A stretch of DNA of 64,000 nucleotides, taken from positions 967,379 through 1,031,378 of the forward strand of contig CAADRB010000034.1 in assembly GCA_900708905.1 (NCBI GenBank), given 5' to 3'. The translations under genes were made by a program, and so were the position numbers. Origin of the DNA: Hymenolepis diminuta (lineage: Eukaryota > Platyhelminthes > Cestoda > Cyclophyllidea > Hymenolepididae). Numbering within the stretch: position 1 is the stretch's first letter; each line of letters begins with the position of its first letter. Below, in pieces: positions 52,601 to 64,000 of this stretch. Under the pieces are notes generated by a model. The model saw only the letters and a list, made by a program, of their open reading frames with translations, had not been told where the DNA came from and searched no databases.

Positions 52601-55600
52601 TGAATGAAGACAGCTTACGGAGGTCTGAGAATTTAACCAGTTTAGCTGTCTAATCTCTGCCCTGGTAATTCTATGAACTGTTAAATATCATGTCTTGTCA
52701 ACCATATTGAGAAAAAATGGAGTCAAGACGCAAGACCGACCCTTCTTGATTAAATGATGTCAGTTAATAAGCACTAAACATCGTTGCAATCTAGAAGACT
52801 AATTGTGAAATTTGGGTTTTAGAGAGTGAATCGCCCATTTAGTAAATATTTTACAACCGGAGTTCAAAAATACAATGAACTCTGACACCTTGACGTTGCT
52901 CTCTGCCTCTTTCTGACCCCTTTTCCTTTAGCATTTATTGGACTATCTATTAAGCAATTTCAGCTATTTCTCATAATTAAAAATTGTAATTTTTTTAATA
53001 CTATGGGTAGTAATAATGAATAATATATACAGCACCCTTTCAAGAATGAGCGAGGAAGATTATCGAATCAAACCACTTGTATACTGTTAAATACATATCA
53101 GAATAGTTACCATTGCGCAAACAGAAACTGTACTGGAAAGGAACTAGAAAGCTGTTGTTTATATTTCATTGTTATAATCTTTTGCAAATTAAACGTTAGC
53201 GGTAGCCAATTCATCCAAATGAACAAACATTACAGAAAAAGAGAATAGATTAGTTTTCCTTTATTTGAATGGATAGTTTTGAATGAACTATATGGATATC
53301 TGCGTGCGTGCATACATCTACAAATACCTTCACTATCTGAAATGGAAAATGTTTTCTGATAGTTTGAACAATCGCTTAGTTTAATTAACTGGTCAGTAAG
53401 TTTCGAACACGGCTGACATCTACTAAGAAACCGAAGTTCTGACTTTGAACATAACGTGAGAAATCAGAACTCGACTTTCCTCTCCCTCTTTCATACATAT
53501 ATGGAAAGATGTCAACGCTTCCTATGTTGAGGCTTTTTAGTCCTTAAAAGTTCCGAAAAATGATTGCTATCTCGTGGTTTATAGCCGTAGATATCGTAAA
53601 ACTTATTTGTAATTTTGTCAGACACTGCTCTTTCTTAAAAATGAAGGAGTTACAACGAGTTAAAAGTGTAACCATATTTCCATGGGAACAAAAGCCGGAG
53701 AAATTGAAAACGATCTTGTTAGAGCGGCAACGGCTCTACTTCGCAAACAATGCGGTATGCTAAAAGAACATCGTCTTCTCTCCTAAATTTAGCCCATCAT
53801 TTGCAGCACGCTTCTCTGGGAAGAAAGCGAAAATTATGTTTATTTGCGACGAAGTACTTGGACTTTATTTGTATAATTGAAAATCTAAAATCCTTTAATT
53901 TCAAAAGTTACTTATTTTACCTAATTTTAGGTGAAATAATATGTTATAATTTCGAAAATTCATTCACGATTGAAGTGGGGAACGAGATTGAGTAGAAGTT
54001 GATAATGAAGCCAGAGAATCAAAAGTCCTACTTCATTTGAATTCTAGAGGCATTGTACTATCAGAATCTTTTTCAAAAGTATGACTCTTTTAGCTAAAAT
54101 CAACGAGGTGATGCTAGCAATGGCATCTTAACAGAGTTTATTAAAGTCCGCCCAATGAAAATTAAATTGATGATGTAAATGGTGTATATACCATTGAATG
54201 GTAATGATGTAATATTGAACAAATTCGATTTACTGCTGATCGATGTATTTCTAATATTTAATTATTATTATATTCTTAATAATTGAAACTTTTTTGTTAA
54301 GAATCTCATAAATGCAAACTTCAGCATTTCACAATGATGCAGAGCACTGGAAATACACCCTAATTTGAAAAGGCTCTTAGAGCCAACTAGTAAAGTAGGC
54401 CTTACCATAAGCTTTGTACTTGTTAAATATGGCAAGAATATCTATTTCCAACTATTTGATCTCAGTTGTTATTCGCCTATTTCAAAGCTGAAATTCCTTC
54501 AAAGTCTGTTAACTTCGCTTAATTAGGATGAGTTTTTTGTCACCATCTATGGACAAAAATGCAATTTATTAAAGAAAATGGGGTCCGTAAACTGTTTATG
54601 CATAAACCAAAATTTGAAACTGCGATGGGAACGGGAAATATCTAAATATACTTTAAACAGAGTTCTAAGGTGAACAGAAGTTTTTATTTGACCTGGTAAA
54701 TTCATTTTGGGACACGTTTGCCATGGCCTGTCTATTTGCTCCATCCTGTCTCCTGTAAAAATAGCAGTAGGGAAATCACACGCGATTCCTTCCCCCTCAT
54801 CTTCATTCAGGATAGAAACATTCCTTTTGGACGCCTGGGATTTATATTATTAAACGAGATTAACTTTTCACTTAATAATGAGTGACCGAACGAAGTGAAT
54901 TGTGTAAAATTGTAACTTCGTATATAAAGGGAAAAAAATGAAAGCACTAAATGAACAAATAAAATCCGCTCATAGTCTGGAAGAAATAAATAATTAAACA
55001 AAAATCCGCCGATGCTACAGCACTTAACCTGCTCATTAGCGGGATCAGAAGTCACAAGATCGCTGTCCATCAGGGCACATCTAGCGTCAAAAATGGCCAA
55101 CCACATTGGGCGCGTCATGTTAATAAAGGGGCGGCTCAATCCCATTATAGGATCAGGGGACCCCGTGTGGTTATTCCTCTACCAAGATGAGTGTTGGAAA
55201 ACGTTGTTCTTAATAGGCTTATGATTTATTATTGTAAAGTAAAGGTAGACACATTTTGAAAATTATTGCTGATCATACACAAAATTGAAATAATAGAATC
55301 TGACTGAAATTGCATGCGCACGAACATGTGGTTTGATATGCCATTAATTTGTACTTTAAGTGTTTTTATTATTGTTGCATGATACCGAAGTAAAGGCGGC
55401 TGAAAAGAATTTCCAGTTATTAAAGAAGTTAAAAATAAACTAATTAAAAACTAATACATAAATTAAATGGAATTATTCGCTTTCAGGCACTTTTTGAGTA
55501 AATTTTCACATTTTTCTACCTGCCTTTCATCGAACCGTAAAATTAGGTTTCAATCAAATGTTCAAGTAATTTATTCCCTTACCTTGAAATACATTCATGA

Positions 55601-56361
55601 TTTAACATTTCCGACTTAGTAAGCACAATGTACAAATATATAATTTCTAATTTATTGAGAAAGAGCGTTCATTTGGGTTCGTTGTTCATAACAATAAATT
55701 TAGTTACAAAATTTCTATATTTTAGTCAACTAGGCACAGTCAAGAAAACGAGAACAATGGTGAAAGAACGACTCAAGTAATAACTCCACCTCAAACAATA
55801 CATTTACCACAACCGATAGAAGAAAAGAAGACTAAAAGTCGGCGGTCACTGGTCACATTTTGCCGGCCTTTCAAACGACTAACTCGAGCTATTAGAAGTG
55901 AGTCATGCTCAGTGATGAAGGCGGAGATTAGTTCTTCAGATTCAAGCAAACATCATGAAAATCACAATAATAAATTACCCGGTACGTTGTCCCAGCAGTC
56001 TCTCAATCGTCAAAGTAGTATGAGGGATTGGTTCTTCCGTTTTCAGAACTCGAAGAACATGGAGAGCCATAAAACAGAGCGACGGAAGCGAAGAAGAGCA
56101 AGAAAAGCCCTGCGGATGATCAGTTTTATTCTGGGCGCTTTTGTGATGTGTTGGACCCCATATCACATCATTATCATCGTAAAGGGATTCTGTGACATTC
56201 CGTCTACCGGTTATTCATGTATTGATGTGCATTTGTACAATTTTGCATACTTTATGTGCTATATGAATTCCCCTATTAATCCCTTCTGCTACGCGATGGC
56301 TAACATTGCCTTCAAGCGAGCTTTCCTACGAATTTTGCATGGAGATTTTAGGATCAAATGA
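43221..56361 (+). CDS. Muscarinic acetylcholine receptor-like GPCR (four exons, 593 residues)
   Basis: Joining 43221-43601, 45529-45953, 49900-50239 and 55726-56361 gives one open frame of 593 codons plus stop. The product is a class A receptor of the plasma membrane: TM1-3 in exon 1, TM4-5 in exon 2, a roughly 300-residue serine-rich third intracellular loop across exons 2-4, and TM6-7 plus a short tail in exon 4. Family marks are D91 (3.32), DRY at 108-110, W143 (4.57), W525 (6.48), Y528 (6.51), an ECL3 cysteine pair (C538, C547) and CYMNSPINPFCY in TM7, close to the muscarinic signature. Classical muscarinic residues at 3.33, 3.36, 5.39, 5.42, 6.52 and 7.40 are changed (F, C, N, L, H, F). 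This points to the invertebrate B-type or GAR-2-like group, which is usually Gi/o-coupled; ligand and coupling are inference. The extracellular N-terminus is only about six residues if ATG 43221 is the start, so an upstream exon may be missing. Confidence 0.9.
43602..45528 (+). other. Receptor intron 1 (1927 bases)
   Basis: Begins GTAAAT and ends GATTTACAG. AT-rich; no other exon, gene or repeat recognised inside. Confidence 0.85.
45529..45953 (+). CDS. Receptor coding exon 2 (TM4, ECL2, TM5, start of loop 3)
   Basis: Codes for residues 128-268 plus two bases of codon 269. TM4 carries W136 (4.50) and W143 (4.57). ECL2 has C164, the expected partner of C84, and an N-glycosylation sequon NYT at 170-172. 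TM5 spans about 174-200 with P186 (5.50). Positions 5.39 and 5.42, threonines in vertebrate muscarinic receptors, are N175 and L178. After TM5 come GIYRVAAGLHQKF and a loop-3 segment with MAGTTMSKIG, a pattern I recall from GAR-2/B-type relatives. The donor is GCCGA|GTAAGT, phase 2. The frame would stop at once (TAA at 45955) if not spliced. Confidence 0.9.
45954..49899 (+). other. Receptor intron 2 (3946 bases)
   Basis: Begins GTAAGT and ends CTTCTTTCAG. Open frames inside (46570-46860 +, 46692-46964 -, 48258-48572 +, 48589-48876 +) are AT-driven or unrecognised. The phase-2 donor and acceptor fit each other directly, so no extra exon is required, though an alternatively spliced loop-3 exon cannot be excluded. 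Confidence 0.8.
49900..50239 (+). CDS. Receptor coding exon 3 (third intracellular loop)
   Basis: The first base completes codon 269 (GAT, Asp), then residues 270-382 follow. It is hydrophilic, rich in Ser, Gln, Asn and Pro, with no membrane segment, as expected for the long third loop. Many Ser/Thr in acidic context (for example SVSLESPD, SSVLSESDD) are possible kinase sites. The acceptor is CTTCTTTCAG|T and the donor is GAT|GTAAGT in phase 0. The sequence itself is too variable to identify without the flanking exons; assignment rests on phase, borders, strand and composition. Confidence 0.8.
51386..51440. repeat. Imperfect inverted repeat flanking an (AT)8 microsatellite
   Basis: The arms ATCGATTGCCATCTG (51386-51400) and CTAGATGCAATCGAT (51426-51440) are complementary apart from one extra base and the end bases. 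The spacer contains (AT)8 at 51408-51423. It could extrude as a cruciform or be the remains of a small palindromic element. Confidence 0.7.
55041..55202 (-). repeat. Unnamed dispersed repeat, copy 4 (in intron 3)
   Basis: This is the longest copy. On the - strand it reads CCAACACTCATCTTGG, a variable GC-rich middle, GTGGTTGGCCATTTT, AGATGTGCC, then GGACAGCGATCTTGTGAC. It matches 36043-36178 over the whole length and 3607-3676 over the distal half. It lies antisense to the receptor gene, about 520 bases before exon 4. Open frames cross it on both strands (54807-55145 -, 55012-55224 +), without a recognisable domain. Confidence 0.55.
55726..56361 (+). CDS. Receptor coding exon 4 (end of loop 3, TM6, TM7, tail)
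   Basis: Codes for residues 383-593 and the stop at 56359-56361. It starts after TATATTTTAG in phase 0. The loop-3 end is strongly basic (RRKRRRARKALR, 501-512), typical of the G-protein contact region. TM6 (about 511-535) contains CWTPYH: W525, P527 and Y528 are kept, while H529 stands where classical muscarinic receptors have Asn. ECL3 has C538 and C547. TM7 (about 549-573) has Y557 (7.39), C560, Y561 (7.43) and NPFCY at 567-571. A helix-8-like FKRAFLRIL follows, then a tail of only about ten residues with no palmitoylation-type Cys. Confidence 0.93.
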   Translation, partial: STRHSQENENNGERTTQVITPPQTIHLPQPIEEKKTKSRRSLVTFCRPFKRLTRAIRSESCSVMKAEISSSDSSKHHENHNNKLPGTLSQQSLNRQSSMRDWFFRFQNSKNMESHKTERRKRRRARKALRMISFILGAFVMCWTPYHIIIIVKGFCDIPSTGYSCIDVHLYNFAYFMCYMNSPINPFCYAMANIAFKRAFLRILHGDFRIK

Positions 56362-59300
56362 CCTGTGATGTTTCATTGCCGATTACCTCTCCTTACCCCA
56401 ACATGATTTTGTATTTACATCAATGATGACATAATTTGGAATCAAATATATTTTTGACAGGTTCTTTTCACAAATACTTGAGTTTTGTACTCACTTCTAG
56501 GTTTCAACCAAAAGTCTTTTCAGTTGTCAGGAAAGTACATCAATACCATTACTGAGAAATTTTACTTTTATTGAATGTTTCAACTATTGGTTTACTTTCA
56601 AGTCCCATGTATTCTTGTTTGACGCATCTTAATTTCCCTCTCACGAGGAATATTCATCTACTTTAAATACTATCTGAACTAGGAGTATTCAACACCATTC
56701 GGGATGTCGACAGTTTAATTATCCACTAAGACTCAGGAGAAAAAGATATCTTGACTTGATCGCATTTCAGTATACTGTTTCAATTATTACCAGAACCTTT
56801 TAATGATTAGGGGGTTAATCAAACTCTAACGCCGTGTCTATAGGGAAGTTTACCATTGGCTAGAACAATATTCAATATTCACCTTATTTACACATATTAG
56901 CCCTTAGGTTGAAAGCCATATCTTTGATGATAAATCAATATTTTTGTGGTTTTTGAGAAGTTAATCTTAGCTTAAACGCTAGCACTCCACATAAAATTTA
57001 TGCTAAAAATATTAAAATATGTTGGAACTCAAGAAGTTCATCTTGTAGCAAAGGCAAACATAGGGTGTTCGAATTTTTTCAAGATGTCATTTCAACTCGT
57101 TTATCCTTTGAAATGCGCTTTTCAATTTGACCAAATTGTACAGTACATGTTCCTAGAATTGTGGAAAAGCAGGGGATAAAAGAATTGCAAAGTTAAAACG
57201 CATGACAATATGTGTAACTATAAAATTGTTTATTAAATCACCTTACAAAATGTCGTTTACTTTCCAATAGTTTTTAATGGATAATCTGTCATCTTTATTT
57301 TAAATCTTTTTCCCCAAAACAAGCTGAACCAAATACATACAGCCAAGCTAAAGACCAAAAATTTGAAATAACCTTGTGAAATTATATATTTCTGCTTAAA
57401 CTCGGCTATTTTGCATTTGAACAACATATTCGCACTGTCTATAAAAGAACGGATATTTTACGCTTATAATTTTATTTACTGCAACTTTTGGGTTGCAAAA
57501 TATAAGCACCCTTATTGTTCATTTATTGCTATTTAGTTTGGGAGAAAACCGGTATAAAATATGGAAGCGAAATCTCAGTAATTTGTACGTATATGTAACA
57601 TAGGGTATGTCATGAAATATGAGAAAACCTACCGGATAGCAGCGGCGCATGAATGTTTGAATGCTTGTAGATATGGATATCAAAATATACGGGTTCACGA
57701 ACTGATCTTGTTGAAGTGAGCTGAGTTAAGCTGATTTCCATTTGCTGCAATACTTGACTACTTACCAATTAACAACCACATATATCTGAAGATAAAAGGG
57801 AAGTTATCACCCGTTTTATAAAATTGGTTAATTCCGAATGTAGGCTTTCTTTTTACTATTAGGGGATTGAGTTACTTTGTAAATTGCGAGATTGCTAAAA
57901 CATAAGTTGGACGTATATCTGTTTCTGAATACTTATCTCTAGTAAAGTTGCTACCTGATTACTTTCAAAGCCAAGTCCTAATGGAGCTGAGCGTTTTCAT
58001 GAAATGGGAAACTAATCACAGCACACAGCATGGTGACTCATGGTTTCAAGTTCGATATCTTAAAATCTTTTGTTTCAATTACTCTGATAATTGTTACATT
58101 AAAAGCCATCTATTGTTCTTCCTAGTAATATCTTTAATATAATGAAATAAACTAAATCAATTAAATAATATGTTTGATCCTGCTTTAAATCATGTAAGTT
58201 TAAGCTGTTTTACGAACTTTGCTTGAAAAAAAAATGAATTGAATTAACAAGACTGACCATCAGAATTAGGTAACCACTCAATAAGCACTGGTGTTTGCGA
58301 AGAAAAATTTGATCAGTAATACGGTTGACAAATGATGCATTTTGGATTCTGGGACATGAAGTAGTGACCTTCCTATTACATGAATATTCTACTACCCGAA
58401 TCCGAAGAGTAAATGAGGCGTTTCTTTTGACGCTCACTTTCAGATCATCATCTGCTATCATTTATTGGATTTTACTAATCCGAGTTCAGTTGCTTACCGT
58501 AACCTAATAAACTTAAACTTTTTAGCATTGCTGTGGACAATACTACAACGATGTTTGATAATTAGGACAGCCTAATGAGGACATCAGATACCTAGAGATG
58601 CCAAAATTTATCACAACACAAAGCTATTGTTTTATTGGCAAAATTTCATTGAACATCAGCCAAATTTATTGCTAATGTTTAGTGGTGTGCTTTTATCAGA
58701 CTCATAAAACATCTATTGTGTAAAATAAGTTTTATTACTTAACTCCCATAGCCAGGTCTATAGAATGTGTTTGATTATTTTATTTAATAAAATTATATTA
58801 TTAATTATATAACGAGTTCAATTAGAAGTCCAAACGGTGCTCCATTGTGAATGAAATGAATATAATTTATAGTAAGCTTTACTGAGTTTAAAATGTTCTC
58901 TCTATTCTCATCTGCCTCTTCATGCCCACTGGAAGATTCACATGGATCAAAATGACATGATCAAACGTATAATTAAATGTTATGGTCAATGGAGCCATGA
59001 ATATCGCAAGCATGATCCCACTCTGAAACCTAGGGATCAAGTCATGAAAATTAGGCTATGGAACATTTGAATATCATAAAGTAAACTTTAACTGACTCAG
59101 GAAAACAACAAAATTATTCTTATGTTTTTCAAATGAAGCAGCCTTGAATTCAAAATAATATACACTTATTCGATCCTATCACAGTTTCATTCCCTATATG
59201 ATTAGTTTGCTACATTGTGTGCTAAGATTCTACTCTATGTTTAAGAATCATAGAAGTTTTTGTATTGCCATGGGAAATCACCAATTTCGATTTATTTGAA

Positions 59301-62300
59301 TACTTGCTTTAAGCTTTGCTTAAAAACTGAAAGTGTCAACAAATATGCATGCAGATATTTATAGAATTGAAATGAATTTTGAGGAAGATGCATAAAATTG
59401 TCTGTAGAAGACTTTGGCTTGAAAGTGAGAAAAAAATATGCAAATCAAACACAAAAAGAAATCACGAGTTTTGGTTGTGAATTTGCAAACCTGCCTCATC
59501 TCAAACGGGTTTCCTTTATTGAATGAATAATCCCTCATTTTTTGTCTGCAACGCGAATTTCCCTCAGGTTACAAGTCAATCAGGCTAGTCCGGAGTTTTT
59601 TAACTCCTGGCTCAGTCTCACCGTCAAAATAACACTTTTGCAATATCTGGTAGTCTGTGAGGAAGAGGAAACAAAGTTCATGCTTGAATACAGGATATTT
59701 TATAAAGATGGTTACAGTTTTTTTGTAAATTGATTATATTTTATTAAGTCCACTTATTTAAATATCGTATCATTTATGAATTTGACTTAAGGATGGTTAG
59801 TCTTCAAATTCTAGTACAATTAAGTAGCGGTTTTCAAGACTTTTTGTTACGTTTTTTGCTTTTTAGCATTTTCAGCTTCGACTTTTAATATTAAGTTCTA
59901 AAGGTCTTATTCAAAGACGGTTTTTCTCTTCACTTCACATGGCAGTCTTGGATTTGGAATAACTATGTGAAGGCAACCATTCAGTAGCGTGAAACAATTG
60001 AAGATTGATTGCATTGTCGATTTATTCACCGCAAGTTTTATTTATTGTATTTAATACTATTTATACAAATCCCTGAAAAAAACTTTTATTCGTTCTTCTA
60101 AATACTTGGTTCTCAAGGGTTGAAACGAGGCCGAAAAAGAGGCATGAAATGAAGTTGGGATGTCAACAGTCTTTATTTTCTGGAAGCATTAGTTCACTTT
60201 TCAATATCCAAATGTTCCAAATCTCAATCTGTGACATCCAGAGCTTATCGATTTGGTAATTGTAATTATTGGTTGGTAATAGCTCCTTGATGTAGTCTTA
60301 TCTGATTTCAATCAAATAATACTTGCCAGCATAATTTTACATATAGCTGAGTTCGCTCAATTTCGCTCACCGTGAGTTCTTTTCAGTCTCAGAGCGTATT
60401 TTTATTTGTGTATATAAAATGTAGATGGCTCCAGATATTTGTCAGCAAAAAGTTGCAACAGCCGCTTTAGTGAAAAGCATCTGAACAAAATGAAAGGTAA
60501 AGCTGTTCAGTATGAAATAAAAAGAAGGGTTGGAGGTAAAATATATAGTCAGAATATCAAAAGAGCCCCACGAAATTCCGCTTTATGTCAGTCACTTTTA
60601 AATTTCAGATGAAATCAACTACATTATGTTATTACCTTTCAATATTCGATGTCTAGAATTTGTCCCAATTTTTGAGTACATTCATGCTCATGATATTCAT
60701 GGCTTACTGACAGGTTTATTTCTAGATGAATACATTTGTTCTTTCAGTAACCAAGATTAGAAAAAATGATAAAGGCCAACAGCAATTAAAAATGTTGGAT
60801 TTATTTAAAGTTTATTCAAAATGAAATCTAACTTTTGTTATTAGTTGTTCCTAATAATAAGTCCATTTATTTAAAGATTGCTTCAAGGAAACGAATTGGA
60901 AAACACAATATACATTGAAAAGAGGGGAGAGATCTTCGAGACATTTTGATTGCTTTTTTGACGTATTGAAACTTTTTCGAGTTTCAACTTTGACCTTTTT
61001 CGTTTAGAAGGTCAAAACAGAAAATTTCTCTTCAACTGATAGAGCAATCTTGAATGCGGAGTTATTTTATGAAAACACATACCAGACAGTGCAAAATACC
61101 AGAGGAATAACAAGATTGCACCGAACGATTAGATTTTTGAGATAACAGCGTTCGAGCATATTACGTGTACTTAATAGAAATTATTTTACTGAAACAAAAT
61201 ATCCTATTAAATTGTTCAATCTCCTATTTTTCGCGTAATATTAAAACAAAAATGATGAGAATTCAATGTCTGTCAAATCTATCAACCACCCTTGAAAATA
61301 TTATTTTCATGTAAATAATCATGTAGACGCCCGACCAAACTCCATTCAATTTTTCGGGCAAAAGAACTAAATTTAGTCGAAACATATAGAATATAAATAG
61401 TTTTAATACAGACTTGAACAATTGAGAATTTTGGCTGTCACAAAACTTCGAACAGGAGGATGATGACAGGGATTCCTCTCTCCATTGTCTGTTTGCAATA
61501 TCTCTTTATTTTGACTAGAATCCTTTGTCTTAATTTGGGGAGAATATTTGAGAAAACGCCATCTGTTCCAATAATCGCAAAGAAAGTCAAACTTTTTTCC
61601 TTCTTTTCAAGATTTTACAGGAAGTCTGTTTAATAGATTGACCTATAAATTTGGTCATGAAAAATAAATTGATATAGATTTTTCTTTTCAGTTCCGTGAA
61701 AGGAAAGTTAGATACTGGACTTCTGTTACGCTCTTTCTTTCACTTATTCACTGATATATGTAAGAGTGTTTTCTGTCTCAGCAGATACTTTAACAATACA
61801 ACTCTTTCAAATATTTTGAAACAGTTTCTATGTAAAACATAACAGGGCTTATCTATCTTTTCTTAAAAAGTCTGTTAACTTTATCAAACTCGTCGGATCA
61901 CGCACTCGTTTATAATTGATATTAAGGCAAACATATATCAGTATCACAGTGTAGAAAAGAATAGAGTAAATGGATGTTTTAAAATTTTTAAGGGAGATTT
62001 ATCTATATCAGTGCAATAATCATCTCATTTGTCCTAAAATTTTATGCTTTTAAAAATGGATCTCACGTTGCAAACTTATGTTAAAATGCTGTACATTGGT
62101 ATGAATAAGCAGCAGTTTTTACTTTCCTTGTCGGCGTTTTTTTTAAATAAGCGAATGTTTTTTTAAAGATACTTTAAATAAAGAATAAAGAATTATTTCT
62201 TTGAAGAAGATCAAAAATTCAACGATAATATATAAGAAAGTTCTATGTATCCAGGGTGCTGTCGTAGTGAGTCCTACAACTAGTACTTACAGAAATCATG

Positions 62301-64000
62301 AAAGTCCGTTCAGGAACTAATGTGTTCTTTATTTATGAAAAGTGAAATAACAACCGAAGATGGACAATTTAGGGCTAAATAAGCAGAGCATCGGCATATC
62401 CCTGGAGCCATAATTTGCCAGACATATAAATTTGGTTGAACCTGAAGGAGAATATGCATATGGGAATGAGGAAATACTAAAAGTTTCTAAATGTGATAGG
62501 AGATACTTTATTTCATTCTTTTTAATGAGAACATATTATAGAGACTGCAGAAAATGGTTTCTCCATTCACTTAAATGGACAGCAAATAAATAAGTTAAAG
62601 GTAAGATTTTTGGTTCATATATTAACTATTTAAAACCTTAAATATAAAATAATTGAACTAATAATTAAATAACTTATTAATTCTCCTCTGCATTAATGCC
62701 AAAAAAGACCTCACGCCCGTATTTATGTTTATAATATTTCCTTCTAAAATAATACCTTCCTCGATGGATTCGGTTTGGATTCGATATCGCTAGTTATATT
62801 CAGTGACACGGTAGAATAAATTACGAAACTGAAATGAAGTGAAAGGATGAAACCAGTTGAATCCATTTAAATACAAATATAAGTGACTTTAAAAGGACGT
62901 TTGGTCACAAAACTTTTGTGGATATATTAAGAGAATTAATTAGAGAACCGAAAGAGCTGCTGTAATTTTAACCATACGATTTGGATTCATCCTCTCTCAT
63001 TAGTTCAAGATAATGATGCAAACTGCTGATATCACTTCAAAATTTCTCTCCTTTGTTTGCGTTCTAAGAAAATCCTCTTGGCTTTTTTGTTTATAAAAGG
63101 TACTTTAAAGAAATTTAACAATTTCGGCAATGTAACTAACTCCAACTGCAAAAAAAGAAGAGCTTTCCGTGCACTGACAAATGATTATAGCTTTCGTTTA
63201 GGTAAGAGTTATTTATGGACTTTACGTCAAACTTATCAGGTCATTTACGTGGTAATCCAGCTTCAGCTTGTTTCTTATACTCAGAAGTTAAGAAATATTA
63301 TGTTTAAATTCAATCTATTTTGTTTAACTTAAACTATTTCAGATTATCCGCTATCTTGATACATTCTACGTAGTATCTCTCCCATAATCAAAACCCAATG
63401 TGAAAAGGCAAAAACTTGCAACTCAAACTCAGTCGAATATTGCTCTAGGAGATGAAGTCGATTGTTTACCTATTTAGCTAGTAAAATAAAAAGGAAAGAT
63501 CTAATTTTGGACGTGAAATCCACTTACGCCATTGACAATTTTTAATTCTAAATCCTATCATACACTTATTCCTTTTGTTTACTGATATACCACCTGATCG
63601 TTACATCCTTCGTCTGAATATCACCCTGTTCATCTAAACGAAATGAACTTTAAATGAATAAGGCTAACCCAGCCTCATCTGGAGCTATACAGAAATCTTG
63701 GTATTAAAACGGGAATTCCTCCATTTATATTTCTCTTTCCATCAGTAAATGATCTTTAGACAGTTATGCCCACTTGTTTAAATCATATCTTAGATACTAT
63801 CTTTTTGTTCTATTTAACTATATATGACGTATCTTCGCAAAAATACTATGTTGATTATGAATTTCGTCAGAGATTGAATTTATGAAGGTGAAGCATATTC
63901 TCACGGAATTATAACAGTTGCTATCTGCAAATTTTCCTACTGAAATAAGCTACGCAATTTCTAGGGTATCCATCGTATGCTTCATGTAGTAAGAAGCAGA
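56362..64000. other. 3' flank of the receptor gene; no further gene recognised
   Basis: No AATAAA occurs in the first 1.7 kb after the stop. The first variant poly(A) signal I see is ATTAAA at 57011-57016, so the 3' end of the transcript is unresolved. Open frames (58210-58461 -, 59542-59733 +, 63057-63332 +) are short and unrecognised. No repeat copies related to those upstream were found here. Confidence 0.5.

Larger units (their letters stand above)
50240..55725 (+). other. Receptor intron 3 (5486 bases)
   Basis: Begins GTAAGT and ends TATATTTTAG. It holds an imperfect inverted repeat around an (AT)8 tract (51386-51440) and copy 4 of the unnamed dispersed repeat (55041-55202). Open frames such as 53560-53763 + and 53750-53995 + are not supported as exons. 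Confidence 0.8.

Noticed and set aside
59542..59733. Frame after an acceptor-like TTTCCCTCAG whose residues look protein-like (SPEFFNSWLSLTVK)
   Set aside because: The frame lacks a good donor at its end, is isolated, and matches no family I can name.
63057..63332. 91-codon frame near the window end
   Set aside because: Unrecognised, basic and AT-driven, without start or splice support.
1..64000. CRISPR arrays, operons, ribosome binding sites, bacterial or phage gene clusters
   Set aside because: None seen; intron-split coding, transposon types and composition indicate animal nuclear DNA.

Overview
This is invertebrate animal nuclear DNA. It is strongly AT-rich (roughly two thirds A+T by eye) and carries one intron-split receptor gene in a large sea of non-coding sequence, with decayed mobile elements and a 50-base scaffold gap. 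I see no bacterial or viral gene organisation. The receptor type and the element types fit an AT-rich protostome such as a flatworm or arthropod. I cannot place it more finely from sequence alone.

The only gene I can support is on the + strand at 43221-56361. It has four coding exons (43221-43601, 45529-45953, 49900-50239, 55726-56361) with compatible phases (0, 2, 0) and GT-AG borders. They encode a 593-residue seven-helix receptor of the muscarinic acetylcholine family. The DRY box, conserved TM tryptophans, ECL3 cysteine pair and muscarinic-style TM7 are present, but several classical muscarinic binding-site residues are changed. It looks most like the invertebrate B-type / GAR-2-like group. 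The 5' end is uncertain: the first coding exon begins exactly after a splice-acceptor AG. A promoter-like stretch and a good splice donor lie about 230-420 bases upstream.

The 43 kb upstream of the gene hold only element remains. (a) Two LTR-like repeats lie at 1-312 (+) and 27768-28204 (-), each followed by a tRNA-Trp-type primer binding site. (b) Four decayed reverse-transcriptase fragments lie on the - strand near 4.3, 7.4, 9.9 and 37.6 kb. (c) A mariner transposase pseudogene lies at about 19.3-20.25 kb (+). (d) A four-copy dispersed repeat that I cannot name lies at 3.6, 27.2, 36.1 and 55.1 kb. (e) Three tRNA-like, SINE-type fragments lie at 2.3, 38.2 and 40.4 kb. A cluster of three inverted CCAAT boxes at 28.9 kb and a CCAAT/TATA pair at 11.3 kb are promoter-like, but no gene can be attached to them.

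The gap at 28235-28284 is flanked by the same 11 bases on both sides, so it may be an assembly artefact. From 56362 to the end no coding or mobile-element signal was recognised. I found no previously undescribed multi-gene system. The best leads are the altered ligand pocket of the receptor, its unresolved 5' end and the unnamed four-copy repeat.
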